Source of the DNA: Mycolicibacterium sp. TUM20985
Lineage (GTDB): Bacteria; Actinomycetota; Actinomycetes; Mycobacteriales; Mycobacteriaceae
Length of the DNA: 64,000 nucleotides
NCBI RefSeq assembly: GCF_030295745.1
Contig: NZ_AP027291.1
Location: 1,054,001-1,118,000 of the forward strand
Reading direction: 5' to 3'
How positions within the stretch are numbered: position 1 is the first letter of the stretch; each line of letters begins with the position of its first letter. Below, in pieces: positions 42,958-53,968 of the stretch. A program made the position numbers and the translations under genes. Below the pieces are notes generated by a model, which was not told the DNA's origin, made no database searches, and was given only the letters and a program-made list of their open reading frames with translations.

Positions 42958-44304
42958 ATGCCTCGCATGCCACTAGCCACGGGGGAGACGTTCGCCGGAT
43001 ACGCGATCACCCGGTTGCTCGGCGCGGGCGCCATGGGTGAGGTGTACCTCGCCGAGCATCCGCGGTTGCCGCGCCGCGACGCGCTGAAGGTGATGGCCCT
43101 CAACGTGTCGACCGATGCGGAGTATCGCGAGCGGTTCAACCGCGAGGCGCAGAACGCCGCGGGGCTGTGGCACGCGAACATCGTCACCGTCCACGATCGC
43201 GGCGAGGACGAGGGCCGGTTGTGGATCGCGATGGACTACGTGGAGGGCACCGACGCCGGCCAAATGCTGCTGGAGCAGCCGTACCGCAACGGGCTGCCCC
43301 CCGCCGACGTGGTGCGGATCATCGGCGCGGTCGCCGGCGCGCTGGACTATGCCCACCAACGCCAGCTGCTGCACCGCGACGTCAAGCCCGCCAACATCCT
43401 GCTGGCCCCGCAGGACGCGGGCGGTTGGCGGGTGCTGCTCGCCGACTTCGGCATTGCGCGGCGGATCGACGACTCCAGCGGGCTGACCGAGACCAACATG
43501 GCCGTCGGTACCGTCGCCTACGCCGCTCCCGAACAGCTGATGGGCCTGACGCTCGACGGGCGCGCTGACCAATACTCGCTTGCAGCAACGGCTTTCGAAC
43601 TACTAACCGGCCAGCACCTGTATCTGGACCGAAACCCCGCCGTCGTCATCAGCCAGCACGTGAGTGCCCCGCCGCCGGCGATCGCGGACCGCAAACCCGA
43701 GCTCTCCGGTCTGGGCCCGGTGCTGTCCAGGGCGCTGGCGAAGTCGCCAGGGGATCGCTACGGCTCGTGCACCGAGTTCGCCGACGCACTCGCGCTGCAC
43801 CTCGATGGTGACCTCGATGCCGACGTCGGCGACACGATGCTCGCCCCGGCGTCCTCCGCACGCCACCGCGCGTCGGCTTCGAAGACCCGGATGTCGCGGC
43901 GGGGTGTCGCCTTGGCGGTCGTCGTCGGACTGCTGCTCGTCGGTGGTGTCGTCGGGGGCATCCTCCTCGCGCGTCATCAGACCGGGGTCGTCGCCCAGCC
44001 TGCTCCGGCCGTGCCCGCCGTCCCCGTCGTGCTCGTGGGAGCGGACTGTCAGGTGCTCGGGGCTGCCGGGGTTTCCGAGACCGGTCAGAAGGCGTACTGC
44101 GCCCGCCTGCCCCCGAGCAACGACGAAATGTGGTCGCTGGTGTCGGGTGTGGTGCCGTCCCCGACCGTCACCCCCGCGCCCGGTGAACAGGTCTACCCTG
44201 CCGGGATCGAGGATCAGGTCCGTGTCTGCGTCCAGCAGACGGGGCAGACGCGGGTCGAGTGCCGCGCGGACATCCGGCGGGGGAACCTCTACGGGCCGCC
44301 GTGA
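42958..44304 (+). CDS. Transmembrane Ser/Thr protein kinase (Pkn family)
   Basis: 448-aa eukaryotic-like kinase. Kinase domain ~residues 9-270: Gly loop [14 protein letters not shown], catalytic Lys in [24 protein letters not shown] in the DFG position, and an APEQ motif. Arg precedes the catalytic Asp (RD kinase), so activation-loop phosphorylation is likely. A linker leads to one transmembrane helix (~318-340), then a ~105-residue extracytoplasmic region with four Cys. Start ATG 42958 or 42967. PknF/PknI/PknJ-like; exact orthologue not assigned. Confidence 0.92.
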   Translation: MPRMPLATGETFAGYAITRLLGAGAMGEVYLAEHPRLPRRDALKVMALNVSTDAEYRERFNREAQNAAGLWHANIVTVHDRGEDEGRLWIAMDYVEGTDAGQMLLEQPYRNGLPPADVVRIIGAVAGALDYAHQRQLLHRDVKPANILLAPQDAGGWRVLLADFGIARRIDDSSGLTETNMAVGTVAYAAPEQLMGLTLDGRADQYSLAATAFELLTGQHLYLDRNPAVVISQHVSAPPPAIADRKPELSGLGPVLSRALAKSPGDRYGSCTEFADALALHLDGDLDADVGDTMLAPASSARHRASASKTRMSRRGVALAVVVGLLLVGGVVGGILLARHQTGVVAQPAPAVPAVPVVLVGADCQVLGAAGVSETGQKAYCARLPPSNDEMWSLVSGVVPSPTVTPAPGEQVYPAGIEDQVRVCVQQTGQTRVECRADIRRGNLYGPP

Positions 44305-44777
44305 GAGTAGCGGTCGCGCAGTCGTGTCAGCGTGGCCTCGATGCCCTTGGCGTTGCTCGTCACGAAACCCGTTCGGCGGTAGTACTTCAACGCCTCCTTG
44401 ACGGCCCCCGTGTCGGAGAAGTCGAACGTCTCGGTGACCCTGGTGGTGGTCGGTGTGAGCGCGGCGAACTCCCACCGCCAGCGGTGCCCGACCGGATGGC
44501 GCCACTCGATGAGTTCGTCGGGCTTGAGCGCGGTGACGACGCTGGTGATGCGGTAGGGCACCCCGAACATCTTCATCTTGGTCGAGAACCGAGCACCGGC
44601 AACGAGTTTCGGCGGCGCCGCATGATTGGCGCCCACCGTGCCGGAGCCGTCCAGCTCGTGGTGGCGGCGCGGGTCCGCGGCGATGGCGAAGAGCTCCGCC
44701 GCGGGTGCGTGCACGATGACCGAGCGGCTCACCTCATTCGGGCCGGCGTCGACGACGGTGACGGAGGTGTCGGTCAC
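44289..44777 (-). CDS. SRPBCC/polyketide-cyclase-fold protein
   Basis: 162-aa START-like protein ([33 protein letters not shown], then [40 protein letters not shown]), which binds hydrophobic ligands. Last gene of the hut transcription unit: its start overlaps the SDR stop (ATGA), and its end overlaps the convergent kinase gene by 16 bp. Not part of known histidine catabolism; probably a passenger in the operon. Confidence 0.87.
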   Translation of the reverse strand: MTDTSVTVVDAGPNEVSRSVIVHAPAAELFAIAADPRRHHELDGSGTVGANHAAPPKLVAGARFSTKMKMFGVPYRITSVVTALKPDELIEWRHPVGHRWRWEFAALTPTTTRVTETFDFSDTGAVKEALKYYRRTGFVTSNAKGIEATLTRLRDRYSHGGP

Positions 44778-45622
44778 GAGTCTGCTCCTTGGGGTGTGGT
44801 GGCGACCATAGCGGCACTGCGGTCCCAGAGTTCGCGCGCCAGTTCGGGATCGTAGGCCTGTTCGTTAGCCCTCTGGATGGCGTGTCCGGAGTAGTACTCA
44901 CCGGAGGTCCAGTCGTTCCCCGGCGTGGCCGAGGCCAGCCAGACCAGAAGGTCGGATCCCCGTTCCGGAGAGACCAGCGCGAGATGCCGCAGTGGCGAGT
45001 GGTAGAGGAGGCGCAGGAGTCGCGACTCCGAGTCGGCGCCGAAGTTCGAGGCGACGTTGCCCGGATGGAAGGCGGCCGTGGAGATGCCCTTCGCGTGATA
45101 CCGGCGGTGGAGCTCCCTGGTGAACAGGATGTTCTCCAGTTTCGAGTCGCCGTAGGCCTTCTGCGGACGGTAGTTCCGTTCCCCGTCGAGGTCGTCGATG
45201 TCGACGTGCCCGAAGAGCTTGTTGCCCACGCTCGAGGTGTTCAGGACGCTGGCTCGGGATTCGACGAGCCGTTCCAACAGCAATGTCGTCAGCAGGAACG
45301 GGGCCAGGTGATTGACCTGGAAGACCTTCTCGTGGCCATCGACCGTGACCCGGCGCTCCTTCGCGATGACGCCGGCGTTGTTGGCCAGTACGTCGATGCG
45401 TGGGTAACGCGTCAGGAGCTGGTCCGCCAGTGCGCGGACCTGGGCGAGCTCGGCGAAGTCCGCCACGAAGTGGTCGCCGCCGACGCCTGCGGCGACCGCA
45501 GCGGTCTTCTGCGGGGAGCGTCCGACGACCACGACGCGTTCGCCGCTGCGGCTCAGCCGCTTCGCCGCGGCCGCGCCGATACCGTCGCTCGCGCCGGTGA
45601 TGATGATGGTCCGACCCGTCAT
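44774..45622 (-). CDS. Short-chain dehydrogenase (retinol-dehydrogenase-like SDR)
   Basis: 282-aa [11 protein letters not shown] cofactor motif at residue ~9, NNAGVI, catalytic Ser in NTSSVGN, and YGDSKLENI (Tyr-x3-Lys). The C-terminal half ([25 protein letters not shown]) resembles the oxidoreductase/retinol dehydrogenase-like branch. The Arg after beta2 (VVVVGRSP) favours NADPH. Start ATG overlaps the hutI stop; a very long upstream open frame is shadow of hutI. Substrate unknown. Confidence 0.9.
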   Translation of the reverse strand: MTGRTIIITGASDGIGAAAAKRLSRSGERVVVVGRSPQKTAAVAAGVGGDHFVADFAELAQVRALADQLLTRYPRIDVLANNAGVIAKERRVTVDGHEKVFQVNHLAPFLLTTLLLERLVESRASVLNTSSVGNKLFGHVDIDDLDGERNYRPQKAYGDSKLENILFTRELHRRYHAKGISTAAFHPGNVASNFGADSESRLLRLLYHSPLRHLALVSPERGSDLLVWLASATPGNDWTSGEYYSGHAIQRANEQAYDPELARELWDRSAAMVATTPQGADS

Positions 45623-46833
45623 GGTGAGCCCTTCGATTCGGTTGACCGGACATGACGTCCCGCCACGACTCTTCCCTCCACGATGACGTCGCGTACGAGC
45701 GGGACCCCCGGCCGGTAGGCGAGGTGGACGTAGGACGGCGCGTCGAGGCGGATGAAGTCGGCCCGCTTGCCGACGGCGAGGGTGCCGACGTCGCCGCGTC
45801 GCAGTGCGGCGGCACCGCCCGCGGTCGCCGACCACACTGCCTCCGCCGGTGTGAAGCCCATGTCGCGGACAGCCACCGCGATGCAGAACGCCATGCTGGT
45901 GGTGAAGGAGCTGCCAGGGTTGCAGTCGGTCGCGATCGCCACGGTGACTCCGGTGTCGAGGAAGCGCCGGGCGTCGGGCCAGTTTGCACGCGTAGAGAAT
46001 TCGGCCCCGGGCAGAAGGGTGGCGACCGTGCTGCCTGCCGCGGCCGCCAACGCCTCGATGTCGGCGGCGGTGGCGTGGGTGCAGTGGTCGACCGACGCCG
46101 CGCCCAGGTCGACCCCGAGTTGGATGCCCTTGCCCGGCCCGAGTTGCGAGGCGTGCAGACGGGGCGCGAGTCCCGCCGCGATGCCCGCCTCGAGGATGAA
46201 CCGCGTCTCGTCGACGTCGAAGGCCCCGCGGTCGCAGAACACGTCGATCCACCGCGCCAAGGGTCGGCATGCGGTCAGCATCTCACCTGCCACCAGGCGG
46301 ACGTAATCGTCTCGGGCGCTGCGGTATTCGGGCGGCACCACGTGGGCTCCGAGGAATGTCGTCTCGAGGGTGAACCGTTGGGCGACCGCGAGCGATCGCC
46401 GTTCGTGGTCGACGTCGAGGCCGTAGCCGCTCTTGGTCTCGAACGTCGTGACCCCACCGGCGAGGAGTTCGTTCGCGAGCCCGTCGAGGTTGTCGGCCAG
46501 CGCGGTGTCGCTGGCGTTCCTGGTCGCCTCGACGGTGGTGGCGATACCGCCGCCGTCGTAGGGGCGTCCGCTCATCCGCGCGGCGAACTCCGCGGACCGG
46601 TCACCGGCGAAGACCAGATGGGCGTGGCTGTCGACGAATCCCGGCAGCACGCTGCCCCCGGCGAAGTCGACCCGGGTGTCGGCGGCGGGCGCGTCGGCGT
46701 CGGCGCCGACCCATGCCACGTGCCCGTCGGCCACGACGACCGCCGCATCCACGAGGATGCCGAGGGGGGACCCGTCACCGACGGTGGCGTCGTTGGTGAC
46801 CAGCTCGCCGATCCCGGAGTACAGCACGCTCAC
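45619..46833 (-). CDS. hutI: Imidazolonepropionase
   Basis: 404-aa amidohydrolase performing the third step of histidine degradation (imidazolone propionate to N-formimino-glutamate). Metal site HAHLVF in [24 protein letters not shown], substrate region [12 protein letters not shown], second metal motif [12 protein letters not shown] and ATDCNPGSS with the conserved Asp. ATG overlaps the hutF stop; the gene also overlaps the following SDR. Length matches the family (~400 aa). Confidence 0.95.
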   Translation of the reverse strand: MSVLYSGIGELVTNDATVGDGSPLGILVDAAVVVADGHVAWVGADADAPAADTRVDFAGGSVLPGFVDSHAHLVFAGDRSAEFAARMSGRPYDGGGIATTVEATRNASDTALADNLDGLANELLAGGVTTFETKSGYGLDVDHERRSLAVAQRFTLETTFLGAHVVPPEYRSARDDYVRLVAGEMLTACRPLARWIDVFCDRGAFDVDETRFILEAGIAAGLAPRLHASQLGPGKGIQLGVDLGAASVDHCTHATAADIEALAAAAGSTVATLLPGAEFSTRANWPDARRFLDTGVTVAIATDCNPGSSFTTSMAFCIAVAVRDMGFTPAEAVWSATAGGAAALRRGDVGTLAVGKRADFIRLDAPSYVHLAYRPGVPLVRDVIVEGRVVAGRHVRSTESKGSP

Positions 46834-48188
46834 GGTGCCCCCACCACTGCCGAGATGGCTTCGGCCAGTGCGCGTCCGGGATCGGCCACCAGGCGGTGGC
46901 GGCGGTCTTCGACCACGACGCGGCCGTCGACCACGACGTCGGTCACGTCTGCCGCCGTCGCGGCGAAGACGGCGTTCTCCACCGTCGGCCCGCCGCCTGC
47001 GGTACGGATGGAGTTCAGGTCGACGGCGACCAGATCGGCCCGCGCACCGACGCGCAACTCACCGGCCCCGGCCCACCCGAGCGCCGAATGGCCATCACGG
47101 GTGGCCGATTCGAGCAACCGGGGGGCCGGGATGACACCCCGCTCGCGGCGCACGAGTCGCTCGTCGAGTTCCACGGCGCGCGCCTCCTCGAACAGGTCGA
47201 TCACGGCGTGGCTGTCCGAGCCGAGGCTGAACGGCCCCGGTCCTGCCAACAGCTCGGGCGCGGGCCCGACACCGTCACCGAGATCGCGCTCGGTCGTGGG
47301 GCAGAAGCAGACTCCGGTACCGCTGTCGTCGAGGTCGGCGATGTCGGCCGCGGTCAGGTGGGTGGCGTGTACCGCGGTGGTGCGTGGGCCCAGCACGCCG
47401 CGGTCGCGCATCAGCCGGGTGGGGGTGCAGCCGTGAACGGCCATGCACCGCTCGACCTCCGCCGTCTGCTCGGATGAGTGAATGTGCAGCGGTGCCGACG
47501 CGGCAGTGGCCCACGCCACCACCGACGACATGTCGTCGACCCCCACGGCGCGCACCGAATGTATTGCTGCGCCGATCATCACGTGGTCCCACCCGGCGGC
47601 CTGGTGGTGGAGGGCATCGACGCGCCCAGCCCACCGCTCGCCGTTGCCGTCACCGAACCGCCGTTGCGGGCCGTCGGCGAGCGGGGTGCCGTCGACGTCG
47701 GCGCTGAGGTAGCACGTGTCCAGCAGCGTGAGCCGGATCCCGGCGTCGGCGGCGGCGGCGATCAGCGCGTGACCCATCTCGTTGGGGTCCGCGTAGGGTC
47801 TTCCGCCGGTGTCGTGGTGCAGATAGTGGAATTCGCCGACGGCCGTGATCCCGGTCAGCGCCATCTCGGCGTACACGGCGCGGGCCAGCGCGCGGTAGAG
47901 GTCGGGGGTCAGCCGGTCGGCCACCTCGTACATCAGCTGACGCCAGGTCCAGAACGAGCCGCGGTCGCGCTGGGTCCGCGATCTCAGCGCGCGGTGGAAG
48001 GCGTGCGAATGGGCGTTGGCGAGTCCGGGCAGCACCAGGCCTGGCAGGCGGTGCCCCTCCCCGCGTGGGCGGTCGGGTTCGACCGTCGCGATGGTGCCGT
48101 CGACCACCGTGATGAGGACGCCCGAGGCAACGGAATCCCCGCCGAACCAAGCATGTTCGCACCACCAGGTCGCGGGGGCGGCACTCAT
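46830..48188 (-). CDS. hutF: Formimidoylglutamate deiminase
   Basis: 452-aa amidohydrolase converting N-formimino-glutamate to N-formyl-glutamate plus ammonia, the branch of the Hut pathway that then needs a deformylase. Motifs: [16 protein letters not shown] (metal His pair), [10 protein letters not shown] typical of Hut[20 protein letters not shown] and [26 protein letters not shown] 48186-48188 overlaps the amidohydrolase stop. Frame extends upstream but only as shadow. Confidence 0.94.
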   Translation of the reverse strand: MSAAPATWWCEHAWFGGDSVASGVLITVVDGTIATVEPDRPRGEGHRLPGLVLPGLANAHSHAFHRALRSRTQRDRGSFWTWRQLMYEVADRLTPDLYRALARAVYAEMALTGITAVGEFHYLHHDTGGRPYADPNEMGHALIAAAADAGIRLTLLDTCYLSADVDGTPLADGPQRRFGDGNGERWAGRVDALHHQAAGWDHVMIGAAIHSVRAVGVDDMSSVVAWATAASAPLHIHSSEQTAEVERCMAVHGCTPTRLMRDRGVLGPRTTAVHATHLTAADIADLDDSGTGVCFCPTTERDLGDGVGPAPELLAGPGPFSLGSDSHAVIDLFEEARAVELDERLVRRERGVIPAPRLLESATRDGHSALGWAGAGELRVGARADLVAVDLNSIRTAGGGPTVENAVFAATAADVTDVVVDGRVVVEDRRHRLVADPGRALAEAISAVVGAP

Positions 48189-49411
48189 CCGCCGACCCAC
48201 TCGGCCATCACGTCGGCGAGTGCCTCTGCACCGCGTCGGCAGTCGTCGATCTCGGCGTATTCGTCCGGCGAGTGGGAGATGCCGGTGGGGTTGCGCACGA
48301 ACAGCATCGCGGTGGGGACCGTGGTCGACAGGATGCCGGCGTCGTGGCCGGCCTGGGTGGGGAGGACGGGAACGTCGCCGAGGGCGGCGAGCGCACGTAG
48401 CACCCTCAGCCGCGGGGCGTCGGGGAAGAGCACTGCCGGAGAGACGGATTCGGTCTGCACGATCAGCTCGGTGCGATCGTCGGCGGCGCAATCGGTGGCG
48501 TCCGCGGTGATGGCCGCCACCAACGCCGCCAACGTGGTCTCGTCGGCGGCCCGGGCGTCGAGCCAGGCCTGCACCTGCGACGGGACCGCATTGGATCCGT
48601 TGGGCGTGACCCGCACCTTGCCGAAGGTCGCCACCGCCGAATGCGAGGTGGCCCGGGCGCGCGCGGCGTGCACGGCAGAGGCGAAGGTCAGCATCGGATC
48701 GCGCCGATCGACGAGACGCGTGGTTCCCGCATGGTTGGCCTCACCGTCGAAGGTGAACTGCCAGCGGCCGTGTGGCCAGATGGACGAGGCGACGGCGATC
48801 GGCCGGTCGACCAGGTCGAGGGCGCGGCCCTGCTCGACGTGCAACTCCACGTAAACGCCCACGCGCTCGGCGAGCCGGTCGTCGGCGCCGAGGTGGCCGG
48901 GGTCGCGGCCGACGGCCAGCAGCGCATCGGCCAACGTGGTGCCGTCCCCGTCGCTCAGGTTCAGCGCACGTTCGGGAGTCAGTGCGCCCGTGGACAGTTG
49001 GGACCCAATGCACGCGACGCCGAACCGGGCGCCCTCTTCGTCCACGAAGGCCGTCACGGCCACCGGGATGCGAGGGCGCACGCCCCGGGCCACGAGCAGG
49101 TCGACGGCGGCGAAGGCCGACACGATGCCGAGTGGCCCGTCGTACGCGCCCCCGTCGGGCACCGAGTCCAGATGCGAGCCGGTGACGAAGGCGCCCCTGG
49201 GGTCACCGACCCAGCCGTCGGGCATCCACCACGCCCACAGGTTGCCGTTGCGGTCCTCTTCGACGGTCATGCCTCGATGCTCGGCCTCGCCGGTGAACCA
49301 TTCGCGCAGGGTGAGATCCGCTGTGGTCCAGGCGAACCTACGGTATCCGCCGCTGAGTGGATCGCGGCCGACGTCGAGGATGGAACCCCACAGCGAGTCG
49401 AAGGTCTTCAC
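48185..49411 (-). CDS. M20-family amidohydrolase (allantoate/N-carbamoyl-amino-acid hydrolase type) in hut operon
   Basis: 408-aa dinuclear-metal hydrolase of the AllC/HyuC group: metal ligands in [27 protein letters not shown] and ELHVEQG, and the C-terminal [10 protein letters not shown]. Such enzymes cleave N-carbamoyl or allantoate amides. It sits exactly between hutU and hutF with GTGA/ATGA overlaps, and no hutG (formylglutamate deformylase) is present, so it may hydrolyse N-formyl-glutamate to glutamate and formate. That role is inference from context. GTG start overlaps the hutU stop. Confidence 0.9.
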   Translation of the reverse strand: MKTFDSLWGSILDVGRDPLSGGYRRFAWTTADLTLREWFTGEAEHRGMTVEEDRNGNLWAWWMPDGWVGDPRGAFVTGSHLDSVPDGGAYDGPLGIVSAFAAVDLLVARGVRPRIPVAVTAFVDEEGARFGVACIGSQLSTGALTPERALNLSDGDGTTLADALLAVGRDPGHLGADDRLAERVGVYVELHVEQGRALDLVDRPIAVASSIWPHGRWQFTFDGEANHAGTTRLVDRRDPMLTFASAVHAARARATSHSAVATFGKVRVTPNGSNAVPSQVQAWLDARAADETTLAALVAAITADATDCAADDRTELIVQTESVSPAVLFPDAPRLRVLRALAALGDVPVLPTQAGHDAGILSTTVPTAMLFVRNPTGISHSPDEYAEIDDCRRGAEALADVMAEWVGG

Positions 49412-51078
49412 GCCCGATCCTGCATGGGTATCCGGACGCCGCGTTCGGCGGCGATCCGGGTGGCGTGCTCGTAACCGGCGTCCACGTGACGGATGACGCC
49501 CATCCCTGGGTCGTTGGTCAGGACGCGTTCGAGTTTCTCTGCGGCGAGCGCGGTTCCGTCGGCGACGCACACTTGCCCGGCATGGATCGAGCGACCCATG
49601 CCGACGCCACCGCCGTGATGGATCGACACCCATGACGCTCCGGATGCCGTGTTCACGAGGGCATTGAGCAGCGGCCAGTCGGCGACCGCGTCCGAGCCGT
49701 CGGCCATCGCCTCGGTCTCTCGGTAGGGGGAGGCCACCGAACCGGAGTCCAAGTGATCGCGGCCGATGACGATCGGTGCGGACAACTCGCCGGAGGCGAC
49801 CATCTCGTTGAATCGCAGTCCCGCACGGTGCCTCTCGCCATAGCCGAGCCAGCAGATGCGGGCGGGCAGGCCCTGGTAGGCGACCCTTTCCCCGGCCAAG
49901 GTGATCCAGCGGCGCAGGTGGTCGTTGTCCGGGAAGAGTTCGAGAATGGCACGGTCGGTGGCCTCGATGTCCTTGGCGTCGCCCGAGAGGGCCACCCAGC
50001 GGAACGGACCCAGCCCCTCCTCGAACTGCGGGCGGATGTAGGCGGGCACGAAACCCGGGAAGTCGAAGGCCCGCGCGTAGCCCGCCTTGCGGGCCTCGTC
50101 GCGGATCGAGTTGCCGTAGTCGAACACTTCGGCACCCTTGTCCTGGAACCCGACCATCGCGGCAACCTGTTTGGCCATCGATGCCTCGGCCTGCTCGGTG
50201 AAGTACCCGGGGTCCTTGTCGGCCATCTTCTTCATGTCCTCGAACGCGACCCCGAGCGGGAGGTACGACAGGGGGTCGTGGGCCGAGGTCTGGTCGGTGA
50301 CGATGTCCATCGGCGCGCCGCGCTCGAGCAACTCGGGGACCACCTCGGCGGCGTTGCCGAGCAATCCGATCGACAACGGGCGCTTGGCATCCCGCGCCTC
50401 GACCGCCAACCGCAGCGCGTCGTCGATCGAGTCGGCGGCCACGTCGAGGTAGCGCTGCTCGATGCGGCGGTCGATCCGGGTCTGGTCGCAGTCCACGCAA
50501 ATCGCGACACCGTCGTTCATCGTCACGGCCAGCGGTTGCGCGCCGCCCATGCCGCCGACGCCACCGGTCAGCGTGATGGTGCCCGCCAGGGTGCCGCCGA
50601 ATCGCTTCTTCGCCACGGCGCCGAACGTCTCGTAGGTGCCCTGCAGGATCCCCTGGGTGCCGATGTAGATCCACGAACCCGCCGTCATTTGGCCGTACAT
50701 CATCAGCCCGGCCGCTTCGAGTTCGCGAAAGTGCTCCCAATTGGCCCAGTCTCCAACCAGATTGGAGTTCGCGATCAAGACCCGCGGCGCCCACGGGTGG
50801 GTCCGGAAGACGCCGACGGGCTTGCCCGACTGCACCAGCATCGTCTCGTCGTCCTCCAGGCTGCGCAGCGTGGCCACGATCGCGTCGAACGCCTCCCAGC
50901 TCCTGGCGGCGCGACCCGTCCCGCCGTAGACCACGAGATCCTCGGGATGTTCGGCGACCTCGGGATCGAGGTTGTTCATCAGCATCCGCAACGCGGCTTC
51001 CTGTTGCCAGCCCTTGCACGAGAGTTGCGTGCCTCGGGCGGCACGCACGGTGCGGGATTGGGAGGTGTTGGAGGTCAT
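49408..51078 (-). CDS. hutU: Urocanate hydratase
   Basis: 556-aa urocanase, adding water to urocanate with tightly bound NAD+. Characteristic sequence: [28 protein letters not shown] at the N-terminus, NAD region [19 protein letters not shown], active-site segment [15 protein letters not shown], and [22 protein letters not shown] 51076-51078; the frame open to 51363 overlaps hutH and is not used. 14-bp gap from hutH. Confidence 0.97.
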   Translation of the reverse strand: MTSNTSQSRTVRAARGTQLSCKGWQQEAALRMLMNNLDPEVAEHPEDLVVYGGTGRAARSWEAFDAIVATLRSLEDDETMLVQSGKPVGVFRTHPWAPRVLIANSNLVGDWANWEHFRELEAAGLMMYGQMTAGSWIYIGTQGILQGTYETFGAVAKKRFGGTLAGTITLTGGVGGMGGAQPLAVTMNDGVAICVDCDQTRIDRRIEQRYLDVAADSIDDALRLAVEARDAKRPLSIGLLGNAAEVVPELLERGAPMDIVTDQTSAHDPLSYLPLGVAFEDMKKMADKDPGYFTEQAEASMAKQVAAMVGFQDKGAEVFDYGNSIRDEARKAGYARAFDFPGFVPAYIRPQFEEGLGPFRWVALSGDAKDIEATDRAILELFPDNDHLRRWITLAGERVAYQGLPARICWLGYGERHRAGLRFNEMVASGELSAPIVIGRDHLDSGSVASPYRETEAMADGSDAVADWPLLNALVNTASGASWVSIHHGGGVGMGRSIHAGQVCVADGTALAAEKLERVLTNDPGMGVIRHVDAGYEHATRIAAERGVRIPMQDRA

Positions 51079-51092
51079 GGCATTCCGATCGT

Positions 51093-52628
51093 CTAGGTCA
51101 GGGGTCCGACGACGCGTTCGGCGGCTCGGACCAGCGCGCCGGAGCGCGCTAGCCCGACGGCGGCGGCGATCTCGGGGGCCAGGAAGCGGTCCGGGCCCGG
51201 TCCCTCGACGCGTTCCCGCAACGCGCCGATCACGGCGCCGGTGGCGGGCGACGGCGTCAACGGTCGACGCATGTCCAAACCCCTTGCGGCGGTCAGTACT
51301 TCGATCGCCAACACCGTCGTCAGCCCGTCGATTGCGCGGCGCAACTTGCGCGCCGACGACCACCCCATGGAGACGTGATCCTCCTGCATGGCCGACGACG
51401 GAATGGAGTCCGAGCTCGCCGGGTTCGCCAGCCGCTTGAGCTCGGAGACGATACCCGCCTGCGTGTATTGGGCGATCATGTGGCCGCTGTCTACGCCGGG
51501 GTCGTGGGCGAGGAACGGGGGCAGGCCGTGGCTGCGGTTGACGTCCAGGAACCGGTCGGTGCGTCGCTCGCTGATCCCGGCCAGATCGGCCGCCACGATC
51601 GCCAGGAAGTCGAGCACGTACGCGACGGGTGCGCCGTGGAAGTTGCCGTTGGACTCGACGCGGCCGTCGTGGGTGACCACCGGGTTGTCGATCACGCTGG
51701 CCAGTTCCCGCTCGGCGACCGTGCGTGCGTGTGCCGCGGTGTCCCTGACGGCGCCGGCGACCTGCGGTGCGCAGCGCAGGGAGTAGGCATCCTGTACTCG
51801 CGTGCAGTCGGGGGTCTGGTGGCTGGCGATGATCGCGGAGCCGGCGAGCAGTCGCGTCATGTTCGCGGCGGCGGCGGCCTGGCCCGGGTGCGGCCGTAGT
51901 TCCTGCAGGTCGGCGGCGAAGACGCGGTCGGTGCCGAGTTGACCTTCGACGCTCATGGCGGCCGCGACGTCGGCGAGGCGCAGCAGGTCGTCGAGGTCGG
52001 TCAGCGCGAGGATCAGCTGCCCGAGCATCCCGTCGGTGCCGTTGATCAGCGCGAGGCCCTCCTTCTCGGCGAGGATGACGGGGGACAGGCCGTGCTCGGC
52101 CAGCGCGCGTGCGGACGGGGTGATCTCACCGGTGCGGGTCCGGACGTAACCCTCGCCCATCACCGACAGCGCCACATGGGCCAGGGGCGCCAGGTCGCCG
52201 GAACAGCCGAGGCTGCCGTATTCGTGGACCACCGGTGTCAGCCCCGTCGACAGCAGGCCGGCGTAGGCCTGCGCGGTATCCAGCCGGACGCCGGTGCGTC
52301 CGGTGGCCAGCGTGGAGAGACGCAACAGCATCATCGCGCGGATGACTTCGCGCTCGACCTCCGGGCCCGAGCCCGCCGCGTGCGAGCGGATCAGGCTGCG
52401 CTGCAGCTGGGTGCGGCTCTCCTGCGGAATGTGTCGCGTCGCCAGGGCGCCGAACCCGGTCGAGACGCCGTACACCGGCTCGGGTTGTCCGGCGAGCGCC
52501 TCGATCGCCAGGCGGCTGGTGTGGATTGCTGCCGCGGATTCCTCGCCGAGCACCACCTGGGCGTCCTCCCGGGCGACCGCGATGACGTCGCCGAAGCTGA
52601 CCGGTCCGATCCCGACGGTCACGGTCAT
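51093..52628 (-). CDS. hutH: Histidine ammonia-lyase
   Basis: 511-aa histidine ammonia-lyase, deaminating histidine to urocanate. The electrophilic MIO cofactor forms from residues 142-144, here Cys-Ser-Gly ([10 protein letters not shown]) instead of the usual Ala-Ser-Gly; the Cys variant also occurs in streptomycete enzymes. Other motifs: VYGVSTGFG with active-site Tyr, and [15 protein letters not shown] 52626-52628 after AAGGAGAG. First gene of the operon hutH-hutU-amidohydrolase-hutF-hutI-SDR-SRPBCC. Confidence 0.96.
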   Translation of the reverse strand: MTVTVGIGPVSFGDVIAVAREDAQVVLGEESAAAIHTSRLAIEALAGQPEPVYGVSTGFGALATRHIPQESRTQLQRSLIRSHAAGSGPEVEREVIRAMMLLRLSTLATGRTGVRLDTAQAYAGLLSTGLTPVVHEYGSLGCSGDLAPLAHVALSVMGEGYVRTRTGEITPSARALAEHGLSPVILAEKEGLALINGTDGMLGQLILALTDLDDLLRLADVAAAMSVEGQLGTDRVFAADLQELRPHPGQAAAAANMTRLLAGSAIIASHQTPDCTRVQDAYSLRCAPQVAGAVRDTAAHARTVAERELASVIDNPVVTHDGRVESNGNFHGAPVAYVLDFLAIVAADLAGISERRTDRFLDVNRSHGLPPFLAHDPGVDSGHMIAQYTQAGIVSELKRLANPASSDSIPSSAMQEDHVSMGWSSARKLRRAIDGLTTVLAIEVLTAARGLDMRRPLTPSPATGAVIGALRERVEGPGPDRFLAPEIAAAVGLARSGALVRAAERVVGPLT

Positions 52629-52694
52629 GGGTGGTGGCTCTCCTTCGTTCGGTGCTGCGAGCCCACCGTAGTCTCGCCAACCCGGGAGGCGGAC

Positions 52695-52714
52695 GGGATC
52701 GGGCTGCCGATCCC
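52695..52714. terminator. Hairpin between FMO pseudogene and hutH
   Basis: Perfect 8-bp stem GGGATCGG/CCGATCCC with a GCTG loop, 66 bp upstream of hutH and just inside the non-coding end of the flavin monooxygenase remnant. Could end transcription of the latter or act as an operator for the hut operon. Confidence 0.4.
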
Positions 52715-52726
52715 CCGGTGGACCGG

Positions 52727-53830
52727 CTACGCGGACGTGGCCGCCTGCACCAGCGACCAATGGTGGCGCGGTAGGCGTCCACGGCCCGACGTTGCTCGGC
52801 GTCGGTGGGCGCCGGACTCGCACCGCCCCACGCGTAGGCGATCCACCGGGCCTGCAACTCCAGTGGAACGAAGTACCCGCCGGATTGATCCCACATCCCC
52901 ATGAAGCCAGGCCGGGGAGGTCGGGGTGGAAGGTGTCACGGTCCGCCCAGAGATTCCGGACATCCAGGGCCGCACCGTGATTCGGCCCTCGGCGATCAAG
53001 GGCAGGAACTGCTGGCTGAGCGTGACACCGGCGGCGAACAGGGACGGGTCGGGGACAGGTGCGCCGTACTGCTCCGGGCTACCGCCGGCCTCGACGACGA
53101 TCTCCTTCAATTGGTGGTCGACCTCCGCGGTCGGCAGGGACTCCGCGACGAGGACTCCGTAGCGCGTGAAGATCCGGTGGTCGGACGGAACCCCGGCGGC
53201 GAACTTCGGCAGCACGTAGCGCTGGCGCCGCTGGGTGACGACGACGTTGGCGCCCTGCTGGGCCAGTTCGGACGCCACCTCGAGCGCGCTGACCGCGCAG
53301 CCGGCGACCAAAATCCGTTGCCCGCGTTGAGAATCCGGTCCGCGGTAGGCGTAGGTGGTGCTTACCCCCGCCGATCCACCGAACGAGTCCAAGCCCGCCA
53401 CGGGCGGGATCGCGGCGTCGTGAAACCTGCCACTGGCCACCACGACCCGGTCGAAGCGGCGCTCGTGGCCGCCGTGGCGCACCACCCAACGGCCCTCGTC
53501 CCGCCCGAGGTGCTCGACGTCGGTGTCGAACTCGGTCCGCTTCACCAGGCCGAACGTGTCGGCGTACCGGTGGAGATCGGCGAGGACGTCACGGCTCGAC
53601 GGGAAGACCTCGGGGCTGGTGGGCTCGACGTCGCTGAAGGCCGTCAGGACCCGACTGGTGTTGGTGTGCATGCCCGGCCAGACGCCGCTTCGGCCGGGGA
53701 GTCCCGCCCACTGGCCGCCTAGGACGGCACTCCGTTCGAAGATCGTCGGCTCGAAACCCTGCGACAACAGCCACCGCGCGGCGACCAGGCCTCCCGGGCC
53801 TGCCCCGATCACGGCGACGGTTCCCGTCAT
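52727..53830 (-). pseudogene. Broken flavin-containing monooxygenase
   Basis: N-terminal ~310 residues look intact: FAD motif VIGAGPGGLVAARWL, VLGGQWAGLPG, and the NADP motif VAGCAVSALEVASELA. After ISGRTVT the expected active-site region is missing, the sequence jumps to a C-terminal FHPDLPG-type stretch in another frame, and a further single-base shift puts FMGMWDQSGGYFVPLELQARW in the third frame. The last 100 or so residues of a normal enzyme are also lost. At least one deletion and one frameshift, so nonfunctional. Confidence 0.8.
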
Positions 53831-53968
53831 CGGGCCACTGTCGCACGCTTCGCGCAGGTTGCACGCGAGCCTCCCGGGCGTCGAGGAAATACGGCCCGCT
53901 GCATTCCCCGGACGAGACACCGTCGCGCCAAACGCCAAGATTCGTCGCCGGGGCCTTAATGTGTCGAT

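Noticed and set aside
45652..47436. 594-aa plus-strand frame opposite hutI/hutF
   Set aside because: Gly/Arg/Val-rich shadow; both genes on the minus strand have full catalytic motifs.
48185..51019. 944-aa continuous frame that would fuse the hut amidohydrolase to an upstream domain
   Set aside because: The upstream half is antisense-frame shadow of hutU; the true start is the GTG overlapping the hutU stop.
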